64,000 bases of DNA, taken from NCBI RefSeq assembly GCF_000182565.1, contig NW_015971554.1:163912-227911 (forward strand), read 5' to 3'. This DNA comes from Spizellomyces punctatus DAOM BR117 (taxonomy: Eukaryota > Chytridiomycota > Chytridiomycetes > Spizellomycetales > Spizellomycetaceae). A model generated the notes under the pieces. The model was given only the letters and a program-made list of their open reading frames with translations, had not been told where the DNA came from and ran no database searches. A program made the translations under genes and the position numbers. This document shows positions 1 to 13,600 of the stretch, piece by piece. How positions within the stretch are numbered: the first letter of the stretch is position 1; each line of letters opens with the position of its first letter.

Positions 1-183
1 AAACGTGGTCTTTGACGACAGGTAGGCGCCGTTAATGTTTGCGGCCACATGCTTGGCGACGTTGGGAACGGATGACTTGGGGGCTCCAGCGGACGCGGCG
101 CCCAATACACGCGGAATGCCCGTTGCCGGTCGTGAGACCCAAGAGCGAGAGGACAAAAGGGAAGGGGCCACCTTGCTCGCCAT
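1..183 (-). CDS. 5' end of an unidentified, probably mitochondrial protein (partial)
   Basis: An open frame on the minus strand begins with ATG at 183 and is still open at base 1, giving 61 residues (MASKVAPSLLSSRSW...). The start is rich in Ser, Ala and Arg with no acidic residue in the first 40, which resembles a mitochondrial presequence. Only this end lies in the window, so the mature protein cannot be named. It is divergent from the phosphofructokinase gene, with 253 bp between the two start codons. The frame and the presequence-like composition are seen; the mitochondrial location is inferred. Confidence 0.5.
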   Translation of the reverse strand, partial: MASKVAPSLLSSRSWVSRPATGIPRVLGAASAGAPKSSVPNVAKHVAANINGAYLSSKTTF

Positions 184-436
184 GATTTCAAAAAGTTGGA
201 AGGTAAAAAATCCAATCAGGTTCAGGCGTTGAAAACCGTTGCAAAAGGTTTTGTTGCTTGCCTGACTCTTCCGATGCGAAATAATTTCGGATGGGCGCGG
301 GGGATTATCACGTGAAATGACTCACGCTATGCTAGGTCACGTGGACAGGATTGCACAATCCAACAGATCCGATAAGGTTCGCGTGAAATCCGCCCTCGGC
401 TTGGCCATCGTTTTTGCCATTGAAAACTTGTGTGTG
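184..436. promoter_or_regulatory. Shared divergent promoter with two CACGTG sites
   Basis: This 253-bp stretch separates two divergent start codons. It carries the palindrome CACGTG at 309-314 and again at 338-343. CACGTG is the core site of basic helix-loop-helix factors (Cbf1/Pho4/Sre1 type) in fungi. No TATA box is clear. A regulatory role is inferred from position. Confidence 0.45.
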
Positions 437-3400
437 ATGGCCCCCATCTCTGCGCTTTCCCATCTGACTCTAACGGCTCCCAATAGGAGACTCCACGAAG
501 AGTCTCTCAATTTCTATAGTCGCCTGGGATTCAAGGCCATTTCTCAGGAAACAGACGACGTATGGTTGCACTTGTTCCCGCCTCCGAGTGCCAAGCACGG
601 CGCTGGCTTCACGTTGCATTTGATAGTGGACAATGTACCTACGTTTGATGAAAGCACCTTTCAAAGGAAATGGAAAAAGACAGCAGACTCTTTAACCGAC
701 GACAAGGTCGGATACGCGTCTTGGGGCTGTTTTGTCGTCGACGACGTACAGGTGAGTGGATATCGACCGTAGGTGATAGCCAGCAGAGGTGCTACCTCAG
801 AGAGCATTGTGATTCTATCAACGTAAATTATATTGGAGGGGCGAGAGAACTTGCCATTCTTTAAGAACAAAGACGTCAGATTGTCCTGCAAAGACATGCA
901 TCTGTTCTTATTTGTATATCCGTCATCAGGCAATCCAAGCTGAATTGGACAAAACCAATTACCCTTACAAAGTGTCCAGCCTTCAATACTCACAACTTTG
1001 GACGTCTCAACGGGTCACTTCCCACTCGCACATTACTGGTCCCGCCAGCGAAACCCCACAGACAGAAGCGGTTGCACTCCAGACATATGATCCTATAGGT
1101 AACCTTCTGACTTTCACGAACCGCGCGTCTCCTTTTGGAACGGGAAAGGTGGATGCCGTTGCAGTATCCCAAACATCCTTGGCCTCTATAGCTACCGTGG
1201 ATGGCATCCCAACCGCGTCAACGGACGAAGGGAAACCACGGCAGCGCAAGCGAATTGGAATTCTAACCAGCGGTGGTGATTCGTCAGGAATGAACGCTGC
1301 TGTCAGATCCATCACTAGAGTAGCGTTACAGCGTGGGTGTGTTCCATTCGCCATTTATGAAGGATACCAAGGTCTGGTTGATGGCGGTAACTACATCAAG
1401 CGTCTTGGCTGGGAAGATGTTCGTAGTCTGCTTGCAGTCGGAGGCACTTCCATTGGTACAGCTCGCTGTGCGGACTTTCGTACTCGAGAGGGGCGTTTGA
1501 AAGCAGTATATAATCTCATTACAAACGGAATTGATGCATTGGTGGTAATTGGGGGCGACGGGTCCCTTACAGGAGCTGATATGTTGAGAGCAGAATGGAA
1601 GGGTTTGGTAGATGAGCTCGTGGCTCTTGGAAAAATAAAGGAAGATGAGTGTCAGCATTTACGGGAAGATCTTACCATCGTTGGCATGGTTGGGTCAATC
1701 GACAACGACATGTCGTCCACAGACATTACCATTGGTGCCGTAACCTCGCTCCATCGAATTTGCGAGGCTGTCGATAACCTCACCTCGACGGCACTATCTC
1801 ATCAGCGTGCCTTTGTTGTGGAGGTCATGGGCCGTCATTGCGGTTGGCTAGGGTTGATGGCGGGTATCGCTGTTGGCGCAGATTGGGTGTTTCTACCCGA
1901 AAGGCCTCCTCCACTAGACGATGCTCGCTACGGTGACGATTGGGAGACTGAAATGTGTGATACCATAAAGAAATACCGAAGCAGGGGCAACCGCAAATCC
2001 CTCGTAATTGTATGTGAAGGTGCCATCGATCGTCAGTTGAACCCGATAAAGGCAGACTATGTACAGAAAGTTTTAACTGAAAGGCTTCATTTGGACACAC
2101 GTGTTACTTGCCTCGGTCATGTACAACGGGGTGGGACTCCATGCGCATACGACAGGTTTCTGGTAAGGGGAAAACATTAGACCACCTGCTGTGTGAATAC
2201 ATTTCTAACTTATATGTGTCATATAAATAGGCGACGGTTCAGGGAGTGGAGGCGGTGGAAGCGGTGCTGCGTTCCAAGCCTGGGGTTCCTGCACCGATGA
2301 TTGGCATTAGTCATAACAAGATCACCGCCGTTCCGTTGATGGAGGCAGTGCAGTTGGTACGAAGGTAAAATCGTTATTGGCTGCGAAGAATATCACTAAA
2401 TTTTTGCGTATCAACACAGACACATGCAGTGGGAGAGGCAATTAAGAAAAAAGACTTTGCTCGAGCTATGGAGTTACGCGATCCCTCGTTTACTGCCATT
2501 TATGATGCCTTTTTAGAGACAACCATCTTCTCACAAGGCAAAAATCAGCCTGGTCCCGACGGGCAGGTACAATACCGTACATTGCTACTATTGGCGCTGA
2601 CATACTGATCTGATGACGCCGTTGTCGATTAGAGACTTCGCATTGGAATCATTCACACTGGTGCCCCAGCGGGTGGAATGAATGCAGCCACCCGTACGGT
2701 GGCACGTCTTTGCCTGAACCGAGGACATGTACCTATTGGAATTCGCAATGGGTTTTCCGGTTTGATTCGGGACGAGGTTGCACTGTTGAAATGGAATGAC
2801 ACTGTGGGGTGGCAGGTTCGCGGTGGCTCTGAACTGGGCACTAACCGCGACCATCCGCAACCTCTACCGGGCGGACCAAAGATTGCTCCCAAGGGGGATG
2901 GGGAATTCGTTGATCTCGGTCTCATCGCATATCACATGCAGAAGCATGACATTCAGGCTTTGTTGATTGTGGGCGGATTTGAAGCGTACACAGCGCAGCT
3001 CACGTTGACGCACGCTCGAAGCGTGTTCCCAGCATTTTGCATACCAATGATTCAACTTCCAGCTACGGTTTCTAACAATGTTCCTGGCACGGATTACTCC
3101 ATTGGCAGTGACACGGCATTGAATGCCATTGTGGAAGCTTGCGACCGTATCAAATTGAGTGCGAATGCTAGCAGAAAAAGAGTTTTTGTTGTGGAGGTTC
3201 AGGGCGGAAACTGCGGGTATGTGTCATGGTCAGATTATGTTCCCCCCACGCAGTTCTCATGAGTGTCAATTTGCAGGTATCTCGCTACGCTTGGGGGCCT
3301 GACAACAGGGGCCACCACGGTATATATCCCCGAAGAAGGAGTGAATATCGACAAACTTCAAAGCGACATTCGTCATCTCTGTAAACGTTATACAGAGGAA

Positions 3401-3961
3401 GATCGGTGGGGTATACCTAATGAAGGTCGTGTTATTCTTCGGTCTGAAATGGCGTCAAGCACGTACACCACCGACGTGATTTCGAACATTTTACGCGCAG
3501 AAGGGAAAGGTTTATTTGACTCTCGTACTGCGGTTCTTGGTCACCTGCAACAAGGTGGGGTACCCAGTCCGCTGGATCGTATCCGGGCGACTCACCTAGC
3601 CGTGAACTGTGTCAATTGGCTTGAAAAGGCTGCCGCTGCCGCAGGCGAGGCTCTGGCCCACACGCCCGTAGCTGGTGCCAGTTCTGTGTACACAAAACAA
3701 CCGAGTCATAGCTGCATCATCGGGATTGTCGGTGCTGAAACAGTGTATACCCCAGTGGAAGACATTCTCAAGGAAGCAGATGTGAAAGCTCGACGTGGCA
3801 AAGACCAATGGTGGATGGGCTTCAACCGTTTGATTCGGGTCTTATCAAAGTATGAATACTCCGCGGATGTAGTAGATACCGACACAGTGGATCTCCTTAG
3901 GAACAGAGACCCTTCGAGGACAATGCCGAAACACTCTCACAGCGAATCTGATGATCGCTGA
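437..3961 (+). CDS. PFK1: ATP-dependent 6-phosphofructokinase, fungal long form
   Basis: Phosphorylates fructose 6-phosphate to fructose 1,6-bisphosphate in cytosolic glycolysis. Six exons fit in frame: 437-751, 930-2162, 2231-2356, 2420-2566, 2633-3216 and 3277-3961, giving about 1,030 residues. The first 100 or so residues ([15 protein letters not shown]...) resemble the glyoxalase-like domain at the N terminus of fungal PFK subunits. The catalytic half shows [30 protein letters not shown] (catalytic Asp) and HVQRGGTP. The second half is the duplicated allosteric domain: [12 protein letters not shown] matches, but the GGDG motif is replaced by GGFEAY and NDM by NNVPG, as expected for the regulatory lobe. 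ATG 437 is preferred because the family homology starts there; an in-frame ATG lies upstream at 317. Intron 3 uses donor GTACGA, chosen because it restores the conserved LTHAV junction. Confidence 0.95.
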
Positions 3962-4251
3962 GAGACATATTCGGCACGGACCGATTTAGATAGTAGTAAC
4001 AGCATTATCCTCAAATCAAGAGACTTGAGTTGCCGCATCAACACTCATACAATCGCACACCGTCCTCTGAACGGCAAATTCAATATAGTTTTGAATATCA
4101 ATTTTCAACATTAAATGGAGCATATTTTTTCGAATTCGTTTATTGGAAGCCCTATACATCACTAACCCAGACCTCAATAAACATTTTATTCGGCAGGGAT
4201 TTCAATTTCCTGCATGCGAATATGAATATTAGCACACTTGAGCCAGCTCCC

Positions 4252-4954
4252 TTAAACTTCAGATAGTAAACGTACCCCAGAGGCAACTTTCTCGCTGATG
4301 TCCTGAGGAGATTGACCTTCGACTGTGCAGCCAACGGAGAAGGCAGTACCGAGAATTTCCCGGACGGTACCCTTCAATTCCTTGGCGTACGACTTGAATC
4401 GCATCTTACGAGCAACATCAATGATTTGGTCAAGCGTGAGGTTGCCAGTGTGTTTGACTGACGGGATGCGGTGTAAGTACATATCATGAACTGCCATTTT
4501 AGCCAGTTAATACATACTGTTCTTCTCCTTCTTACGGTCCCTTGGGGGCTCCTTCAAAGCCTGGATGACCAAAGATGAAGCACTTGGGAGCACCTCCACC
4601 GCCGCTTGACGGTTCTGGATCACCAATCGGACAGTGATCCTGAGGCCTTTGTATTCCTTGGTAGCCTTGGCGATGTCTTCACCGACCTTTTTGGGAGACT
4701 GTAGAGAGCGCATCATTAAGATTGTCGTTCGTCATCAACTCCATACATTGTCAGTCAGTACGTACCAGACCAAGAGGACCGATCTTGGGAGCCAAGGCCG
4801 AACCACCAGCAACTTCACCACCAGTCGTACGAAGGACGACTAAGGATATTCAGAAATTAAGTGTTCAGTCTAAGCGGTCCCAAAAAATGTCGGCACTATG
4901 GTATTGCCTTCACTTACCGTAGCTAACGGCGGAGGGGTCAAACTTGGGTGGCAT
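4252..4954 (-). CDS. RPL12: 60S ribosomal protein L12 (uL11)
   Basis: Component of the GTPase-associated centre of the large ribosomal subunit. Four exons fit exactly: 4918-4954, 4766-4839, 4518-4698 and 4252-4457, giving 165 residues, the usual length for eukaryotic L12. It starts [10 protein letters not shown] and contains [20 protein letters not shown] (split by an intron after Leu), [50 protein letters not shown] and [16 protein letters not shown]. All are characteristic of the family. It converges on PFK, with 290 bp between stop codons, and is divergent from the NEO1 homologue. Confidence 0.97.
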
Positions 4955-5588
4955 GATTGACTACAAAACACGGGAAGAGAAGCAGGGGTTCAGTCCAACT
5001 GAGTAGTAAGAAGCGTTTCTTCTATGATCCCATTAATATCCGATGTCCTCAAATCGACGTCCACTGGTCATTTCTGGGGATGCAGCGACCTTCCAACGAG
5101 ATCGCCAATCTCAAACCATGTCGCTCGCTCCTTGACCCAGAAGAATACTACTCCACCCGACAATGGTGCACACAGTCTCGTTTTGCTGTTCGCCAATAAA
5201 ATCCAGGTCGCTCTCCAAAGTCATTTCAATCTCGCCATCCCCCATGCACCTCCAACTCTTCCTATCCATCCCATCCATCCCATCCATCCATCCATCTCTT
5301 CAGTGTCATTCTAACCCCGAATACATGCAGCGCATCTCTGCCCACCCTCCGCAGGACCCGTAGAGGCAGCAACGTACCTAAGAGTCTGTGTGGGAGCACG
5401 CAAGCACTGCTAAATCTCGCGTAGATGCTCTTTTGCCGCAGGACCCAAGCGCTGAACGGAAAGGCCTAAAATGCTTCAAGTCATAGATCACATGATCAGA
5501 GGCTTAGTTATGACTCATTCAACTGCCAGTACGCGCGCAGGCGGCTTTCCAACATTGCTGCTTGTCGGGACACTTGAACAAACGTTCA
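4955..5588. promoter_or_regulatory. Divergent intergenic region between RPL12 and the flippase gene
   Basis: A 634-bp stretch between divergent start codons. Apart from the CATC-type simple repeat near 5264-5296 it holds nothing recognisable. Short open frames here (for example 4957-5199 and 5024-5314) have no family resemblance and low-complexity content, so they were not called as genes. It presumably carries the promoters of both flanking genes. Confidence 0.4.
5264..5296. repeat. (CATC)/(CCATC) simple repeat
   Basis: About eight head-to-tail CATC/CCATC units lie roughly 310-340 bp upstream of the RPL12 start codon and 290-325 bp upstream of the NEO1-like start. It is an interrupted tetranucleotide/pentanucleotide microsatellite read directly in the sequence. 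Confidence 0.85.
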
Positions 5589-8500
5589 ATGTACCCTAGA
5601 CGGGGGAGAGGCAATCGAAGTGCGATGGAAATACAGCTAAAGACTTTATTACCTGACAAAATGGCACATAAGCATCGCGTATCGGGCTCGGAAGATGATT
5701 CATCACCACTAATGGACGAAGAGGCCTTGTCGTCCTCCTCTCACGATGTATGTGCCACTTGGTCGAACTTTTTATTTGCACATTATCAATACGCAGCCGT
5801 TGGGTTGGGGGTTGCGATTATGAATACAAGAATGATATTCATTGATTGTGATCATTGATATGGGAGGAATATCCGACCGATTCACTGTTGAATTCCTCCA
5901 CTTAGTCGTTACCAATACATACCGGCGAACAAAGGCGAGCTGCGCCATCGAAACATAGAACCTGGATCAAGCGGCTGATTACAGGAAGTGGTCCTTCTAA
6001 AACCCCGAGAACCATACCTCTTGCTGGTGAGAGCGCCATACGCCGCAACAGAAGACTTTTCCACCATCATCTTGACGAGATTCGTTGGGTTTGCATGCTT
6101 CTATTGTAGGAAATGTACCTAGCGAAAAATACCCTCCCAACGTCATCAAGAATCAAAAATACAATGTGGTCACGTTCTTACCTATAGTCCTATATGAGCA
6201 GGTTCGCTTTATTTTTATTTTGTGTACGGAAAGTTACATGTTTTAATCTCCACTATCATTAGTTCAAGTTCTTTTTTAATTTATACTTCTTGCTCGTCGC
6301 TCTATCGCAGTTCATTCCTGCCTTGAAAATTGGTAAGAGGCTGAAAGCAGCCTCCTTCGTACGCAAACGGCCTTTTATTTATACATCAACTTATGTGACA
6401 GGATATCTTTTTACATACTTTGCCCCGCTCTCGTTTGTTTTGGTAGTTACCATTGGAAAGGAAGCCTGGGATGACTGGAAGCGGTATAAACGAGATCAAG
6501 TAAGGGAATTGTTGATTGTCTTGAGGGTGGAGAAAGGCATTGACCGAGAGCAGGAAGCAAATTCCCAAGTATACCAAAAGCTTACGAGCTCGGGATACCA
6601 GGGCACTCCCAGCTCTGAAATCAAAGTAGGAGATCTAGTATTGATAGAGAAAAACCAGAGGGTAAACGGAATGTTTGCAACCAGTATACTTGGGCCATGA
6701 GCTGAAGTGTATTTTGGACACCGATAGGTTCCCGCTGATTGCATACTATTGCGAACCACAGAGTCCGGCGGGGCATGCTTCATTCGCACTGATCAGCTTG
6801 ACGGGGAAACTGACTGGAAGTTAAGGTAAGATACACCTGGGTCTCGTCATGCGATTCATTCCTCAATGTATGAACAGAATAGCAGTACCATATACCCAGA
6901 AGCTTGCAAACGACCAAGCGCTGTTGCGCTTACGTGCATTTGTTTATGGTGAGGATGAGGATACTGCGTATGGTGTTTAAGAACCAGCCCATCTGATTGA
7001 CCGCTGACTCCAAAATAAAATAGCTGAAAAGCCTCACAAAGATATTCACACCTTTGTGGGAAACCTTAGTGTCGAAACCCCTACGGTTGGTGCTGTGTAT
7101 CGTGACTTAGTAGTGCATATCATACAGAGCCTGATAGCAACGCCTGAATTTGACATTAGGGAGATCAGGTAGAACCGCTCAGCGTCGAGAACACCCTTTG
7201 GACCAACACAGTAGTTGCCTCGGGCCAGGCTATTGCAATGGTTATGTACACTGGCGTCGACACCCGCGCAGTGATGAACACAAGTTTTCCCAGCACAAAA
7301 GTAGGGCAGCTTGATCTCGAGATCAATCGACTCTCCAAAGTGAGTAGTTGTGTGGGTCTATGCTCCAAATGTCCATCAGCGTCCTGATGCGGTAAGCGAA
7401 ATAGATTCTAGCCGCAGTAACATTCGTGCTCTCGATCACCATGGTTGCATTGAATGGATTCCGAGGTTTATGGTATATCTATATGTTCCGTTTCCTCATT
7501 TTGTTCTCTTCGATCATTCCCATCAGGTAAGGAAACTTAGTTATGAGCACGCGACGTAAAGGGGTGCTAATTCATTTTACGCAGCTTGAGAGTCAACCTA
7601 GACATGGGGAAAACGGTGTATTCTATGCAGATCATGCGAGATAACAGTATACCAGACACAGTTGTTCGAACAAGTACGATTCCGGAGGAGCTAGGTCGAA
7701 TAGGATACCTTTTGACTGACAAAACTGGCACTCTCACGAAGAATGGTAGGCGCATATACCAACAATTCGACGCTACCGGTGTCATCAATGCGCTTGACAT
7801 TTTTAGATATGGAACTTAAGCGTCTGCACATGGGAACAATGTCTTATGGGGGCGAATCAATGGAGGATGTACGCGGGCTTGTGCAAACTGCATATAGCGC
7901 CCGTCAAGGTAAGCAGAATAGGATTCGCTTAGAGGACTCCTAGGTTAGCGTCCGCAAGTTTTGGCACTTCCTTGACAAGTGCCTTGTCAGGTACGGAAGG
8001 TTCCGCATTCCGCTTTAAGCGTGCTCGCGATATCGCCTCTCGAGTTCGAGATATAGTGCAGGCCCTTGCACTTTGCCACAATGTGAGACATGGTCGACTT
8101 TATACAGCGCTTGATTTTTTGCTCTAACATGATAATATAGGTGACTCCTGTGATTGCGGATGACGGTGAAATAACCTATCAGGCCTCATCCCCAGACGAG
8201 GTAGCAATTGTAAAGTGGACCGAATCAATTGGCCTGACGCTTTACTTTCGGGACCGCAATGTCATACGCATTCGCACACCTGATGGTCAGATGCTGGATT
8301 TCCAAATCATTGAACTATTTCCGTTCACGTCCGAAACAAAGCGCATGGGCATTATTGTCAAGGATACAGCGACCGGCGAGATCTTTTTTTACCAGAAAGG
8401 CGCCGATGCTATTATGAGCAAGATAGTGCAGTATAATGACTGGTTGGACGAAGAATGTGGAAATATGGCAAGGGAGGGCCTGCGGACGTTGGTGATTGGA

Positions 8501-10579
8501 AGGAAACGGCTCTCAGAAGAAGCACTCCGGGAATTTCAGAGGAGGTATATTTACGTCGGAGTATCGTTTACCGATGGGATGAATTCTCAGTACCATCTGC
8601 ATTCTGTAGGTATTCTGAGGCTAAAATTAGCGTGGGTGACCGAAACAATATTATGCAGCAAGTCGTTTCAGAAACGTTGGAGTGCGACTTGGAGCTTTTA
8701 GGGTTGACTGGAGTTGAGGATAAACTGCAGGTATGTGGATAGCTCGGCAGGTTTCGTTGGGAGAGACCGGTATTTGACAACTATTGTTAGGATGGCGTGA
8801 AGACAACATTGGAGCTTTTGCGAAATGCTGGCCTTCGAGTCTGGATGCTTACAGGTAACCGGACGAACCTTCTCGGACCGATACTGGATACAGTCAACTC
8901 ACATGTGCCTAGGTGATAAAATCGAAACTGCCACCTGCATCGCCGTGTCTTGCAAGCTCGTTTCACGCAATCAAGCCATTCACCAGATCGCTAAAAGTAA
9001 GTGCGCTCGTACGGTGCTGACCCATCTAAAAAGAGCTGATTTGGCATTGTAGTGACCAATTCTATGGAGGCCATGGAAGAATTAAGTCTCCTTCAAGGAA
9101 AGACTGATTGCTGCCTGGTAATCGATGGAGAGTCCCTACATGTATGTTACCTTCGTTGCGGCTGTGTGCCCATGTTTGATGTTTATTAATGTCCAAATCC
9201 ATTTCTGTAGACTTACTTGGATCGCCACCACCTTGAGTTCATCCAAGTCGCTATTCGCTTGCCGGCCGTCGTCTGTTGTCGCTGCTCGCCAACGCAGAAA
9301 GCGGAAATAACGAAACTTATCAAGAAGTATACTGGCCAGCGCACATGCGCTATCGGAGACGGAGGCAACGATGTATCAATGATCCAGGCAGCGCACGTGG
9401 GAGTGGGAATAGTTGGCAAGGAGGGGAAACAGGCGTCACTGGCCGCCGATTTCTCAGTGACTCAGTTCAGCCATTTGACTCGACTACTACTATGGCACGG
9501 GCGAAATAGCTGTGCGTTCACGGTCGTCCGTTCATATTCCTCCTGACGACTTATCTTACGTGCTATTTATCTTTGTAGATAAGCGGTCGGCCAAATTGAG
9601 CCAATTCGTTATACATCGGGGTCTGATTATATCCATTATGCAAGCCGTATTCTCAGCCATTTTCTATTTCGCTCCAATTGCGCTATACCAGGTAACATTC
9701 GTAATGTTCAGTACCTGCATGTCATGTAAGTTATTGAATCTTCCGATTTGATAGGGCCTTCTGCTTGTTGGGTAAGATGTTGTTCTTCCACTCTGGAGTT
9801 AAACGTTTTACGAAACTTGGGTAAACTAGATACGCGACGGTCTTTACCATGGCACCCGTCTTCTCCTTGGTGCTTGACAAGGACGTCAGTGAAGACACTG
9901 CGTTGCTATATCCTGAGCTCTATAAGGAATTGCGGAAGGTAGATCAAAGAACGGTGCAATCGCGTTGGTTTGATGTTTATCATTCCTATGGCATAGGGTC
10001 GCTCGTTGTCGTTCAAAACTTTTTTCATTTGGCTTACGATTAGCGTGTATCAAGGTACGCTTTTGCCGCGCCTGTAGCATGTGAGTATTGCTAACGATCG
10101 CATCCTTGTTGGCTATAGGCGGTGTAATTATGATGCTTGCTACTTGGCTGTTCGAGGACGAGTTCATCAACATCGTATCAATTTCTTTTACGGCACTTAT
10201 TTTTAATGAGCTGCTAATGGTTGCCTTAGAGATCAACACCTGGTACGTCTCCAGTGGTGCTGGTTTCATAGTCCTATTTTGTGCTGATTTATCTCCAAGG
10301 CACCCTTACATGGTATATTCTGAGGTCATAACGGTAGCACTGTACATATCGTCTATGTGGGTGCTGAAGACAGATTTCGGTCAGTGTAACGCATTATGCT
10401 CGATTGACCAGGATAACGCTGAACATCCACGTTTATCCTTAGATCTGACATTTATTCTCACCACTACATTTATTTGGAAAACCGCTGTGATAACCGCTGT
10501 GAGCAGCTTTCCACTGTACATATTGAAGTTCCTGAAGTGGAGGTGGAATCCGCCTAGTTATACAAAACTTGCAGGATAA
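5589..10579 (+). CDS. NEO1: P4-type phospholipid-translocating ATPase, NEO1/ATP9 group
   Basis: A flippase that moves aminophospholipids to the cytosolic leaflet; yeast Neo1 works in Golgi and endosomal membranes without a Cdc50 partner. No long ORF exists because the gene is cut into about 27 short exons. Splicing at GT-AG sites keeps one frame throughout, giving roughly 1,100 residues. Landmarks in order: [12 protein letters not shown] (exon 3), [72 protein letters not shown], the phosphorylation motif DKTGTLT (Asp codon at 7718), [23 protein letters not shown]-like [23 protein letters not shown], and [11 protein letters not shown] near 9355. The C-terminal membrane part ends [15 protein letters not shown] at the stop. 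The start at ATG 5589 is the first in-frame ATG; an alternative is 5625. Exon 22 (9755-9771) is only 17 nt. Confidence 0.93.
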
Positions 10580-10627
10580 CTGTGTCGATTGATGGTCATT
10601 TACAAAATTTACAAATTATTACACTTT

Positions 10628-13600
10628 CTAACTTGCCGCTGCTCGCAAATAATAAATCCAGACGACATTGCTTTCCCCATGACTAATCATTAACTTTCCC
10701 ACTTTAGATATCGGGCCGGTTACAGTTTTGGCTGGTGTCGTTGTCGGAGCAATGGCTGCAGCTGTGTCCTTGGCTCGTTCGCTTCGTTCTCGACGCGAAG
10801 CGGGCGGCGCTGTCGCTTCTTCTTTTTCACCCTTCTCTGCGTTTGGCGTATAAGGGACGCCCGAAGGCGGTTTGAACGCAATAGAGACCTGTATGGTCTT
10901 TTTGGGTCCAATGGTTTCCGCTGCTTTAACAGCGAATGCAGGATTATCCTAAAAGGACAGACTTTCAATTGATGTCTTGCGAACCACAAGAAAACTATAT
11001 CCATGCTTACCACAATGAAATTAAATGTAGCGCTCGAATTGAAAATATTCTTGAAGGGCAATGACGCTGGTACACCAGGTTTGATGCTGACTGGTCCTTG
11101 GGGACGGGGTGATATGCAATGTCCAAACAATGGACATATGTAATCCCCACCGGTTGGTGAAGATACAATCAACTGCGTGCGTGTGTCCCCCAGTCGGGAT
11201 GGCTCGTATGTTACGTCGATGCAAACCTCACATCCGCTATTGGTGGCTGGTAGATACAATATTAGACAAAGTTCTATCACCCAAAAGACATTCACCTTCG
11301 TACCTGCAGGCACTAAAATCGTTTTTTCCGTGAAAAAGTCGGCACTATCGATTTTGCATGTATATTCTGTTTTCGCTTTGGCAAAGCTTACAAATCGGAA
11401 CGATTGAACTTGGCTACCGCCAAGACCGACTTTAAAATGTAAGCTGCGTTCTGGACCCGCTGGATTTGCTATCAGTTTGAGGTCGTACTGATAGACGCCT
11501 AATTCGCTAGATGATATTGCGAGTCGTGCGGTCGACTCGCGTGGTTGCAAAGGTAGAAACTCAATTGTGCATATGCTTTCAGCTCTATAGATCGCGGTTA
11601 AAGGTTTGAATATTGGGTATGTAGATGTTCGCGAAACTTACCGAGGCTGAACAACCAGTGAATGAGGAACTGTGATGTCCGGATAATTGCATGACACATT
11701 GAAAGCCACTGGGACTGCAAGGGGATTCGCGAGGACAATATCCTTTGTTGTCGCCTGTCGGACAGTGGTGGCGAGTTCAATCGTCGAGATAACCCCGGGT
11801 GACGTGCTCCGGAAGGTCACATTGAAGAACGTAAATTCCTGGGTGGCCTCGTTCTTAAATATGATTCTCGCACCTGTAACTCCTTCCTTGTACGCATAAA
11901 AGGAAAGCTTGTAATCCTTGCTTAAAAGAGACGGCAGGTCGATGAAGTCATGTCCTTTTAAGATTACGCTGGGATCGGGCTTCGCCTGTTCGATTATTAC
12001 TTTTAGACGCTGCGGTTTCTTCAGCCAGTTTGTAACAGATAATATCTCGGTAAACTGCGTCTTTGAAGGGACGTCGCGGGTGATATTGCCAGCAGCTACA
12101 GGTTTATCGGCAGTACCATACAATTTGTACAGCATGCCCGTCCCGTCTGGAAGGGGAAAGAAAATTGATCCCTCGTGCCGTCCACCATCTCCATCGCCGG
12201 TCATTACCAGAGGAGTGAAGGTTATATCGTACGATTTACTCTGGCCGGGCTCTATGTCGATAATTTCTGGTCCGCTCCAGAAGTCATTTTCTATGATCGG
12301 GCGAACATGCCAGTATGTGCTAGTTCTATTCGACAGTGATATGCTCTTTGTATCTGACTGACGTACGGGTGCGGCAAACTTCAGTACTTCATTTTGCACT
12401 GGTGGCGGGATACACATGCCGGTTAAGGTAAGATACAGAGGTGGTATGCCTTCAACATGACATGTCAGATTCTCATAACGGATATCCGGATTCAATTCGG
12501 TCGGGCGGAAGGTTATCTCCAGTGCAATCTCCATGCCTGGAGAGATGTAGCCTTCCGATGGCGAGATGGTGAAATCGGGAGCGAATTTGGACACATCCCA
12601 ATGGAACGTCGCGCCTATGTCCCCAACGTTCTGCATTTGCACACGACGAGCGGCCGTGCTGTGGTAGACTACAGCACCAAATGGAAGCGTTTCATTCTCT
12701 AAACGGACCTCCGTCCCTTGGCAAGCACCGCTAACTATCGCGAGAGACTTTGAAATCCCAGGTGCCTCTAAGCATATCTCCTCCGAAAACGCCGGAATGC
12801 GGGATTGAGGATGAAACCGAACGTCGACGTTGAGGGTACCACGAGGTCGAAGGGTGCAACTGCCGCGAGGAGATAGTTCCACAGAATGTGCCGCAAGACT
12901 TTCAAGAGCAGACGGTGGCCCTATGTTAAAGTTGGCTGGAATGGTGCTATGGTTCACTAACTTCATGGTACGACTAACAGCATGGCCGACTCTCGCTGCA
13001 CCAAAGTTCAATGTCCGCTGTTCTGCATGTAGGGGCTCTACACGAAATTCCGTCCCATTCCCCTTGACGATGAAATCCACCGTTGACAAACCATTGATTT
13101 CGATTTTTATTATTTCAGTATAGGCCACAGAATCTCGCGGATAGAATGATATCTCAAGTGGTGTGGTCTGGCCAGGAGGCAGAGTACTAGCAACTCGTTT
13201 TACATCGAACACAGCTGAATCCAGAGGAAGAATATCGAATAAGATGTCATTCACGTCCTCGTTGGTTAACTCGATCGTAGTCGTAGCAGGGTTCATCCCA
13301 GCTTTGTAGACGAAATGTGTGCCAAAATCGTGTAAGACCTTGGAAAGTTTTAGGAGCGGTCTCACTCCACTTCCGCGGAAAGCAATCTGGTACGATCGAC
13401 CATTTAAAATATGGCATGTGGCTTTCGCCTCCTTCAGGGATACGACTTGTGTTGGTAGGAATGAGACATCGCAGACCATCCGTTCTCCCTTCCGCACAAT
13501 GCCGGTTTCTGGCGTGATACACAACGCTCCACTTCTCTTGCCTTGTAGCTTCCAGTTGAAGTCAAAATTGAATCTTCCAGAATTGATGATAGCAATTCGC

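Noticed and set aside
1326-2100. Minus-strand open frames inside PFK and similar shadows throughout the window
   Set aside because: They lie wholly opposite well-supported exons and show no protein-like motifs.
5589-10579. The flippase first looked like a pseudogene because no long ORF exists and frames change often
   Set aside because: Every frame change coincides with a GT...AG pair, and the conserved P4-ATPase motifs join in frame from start to stop.
10720-10952. HYDIN C terminus ending at 10720 with an Arg/Lys-rich tail
   Set aside because: This comes from reading through an intron; the spliced frame from CTTTTAG/GATAATCC gives a better family match and ends at 10628.
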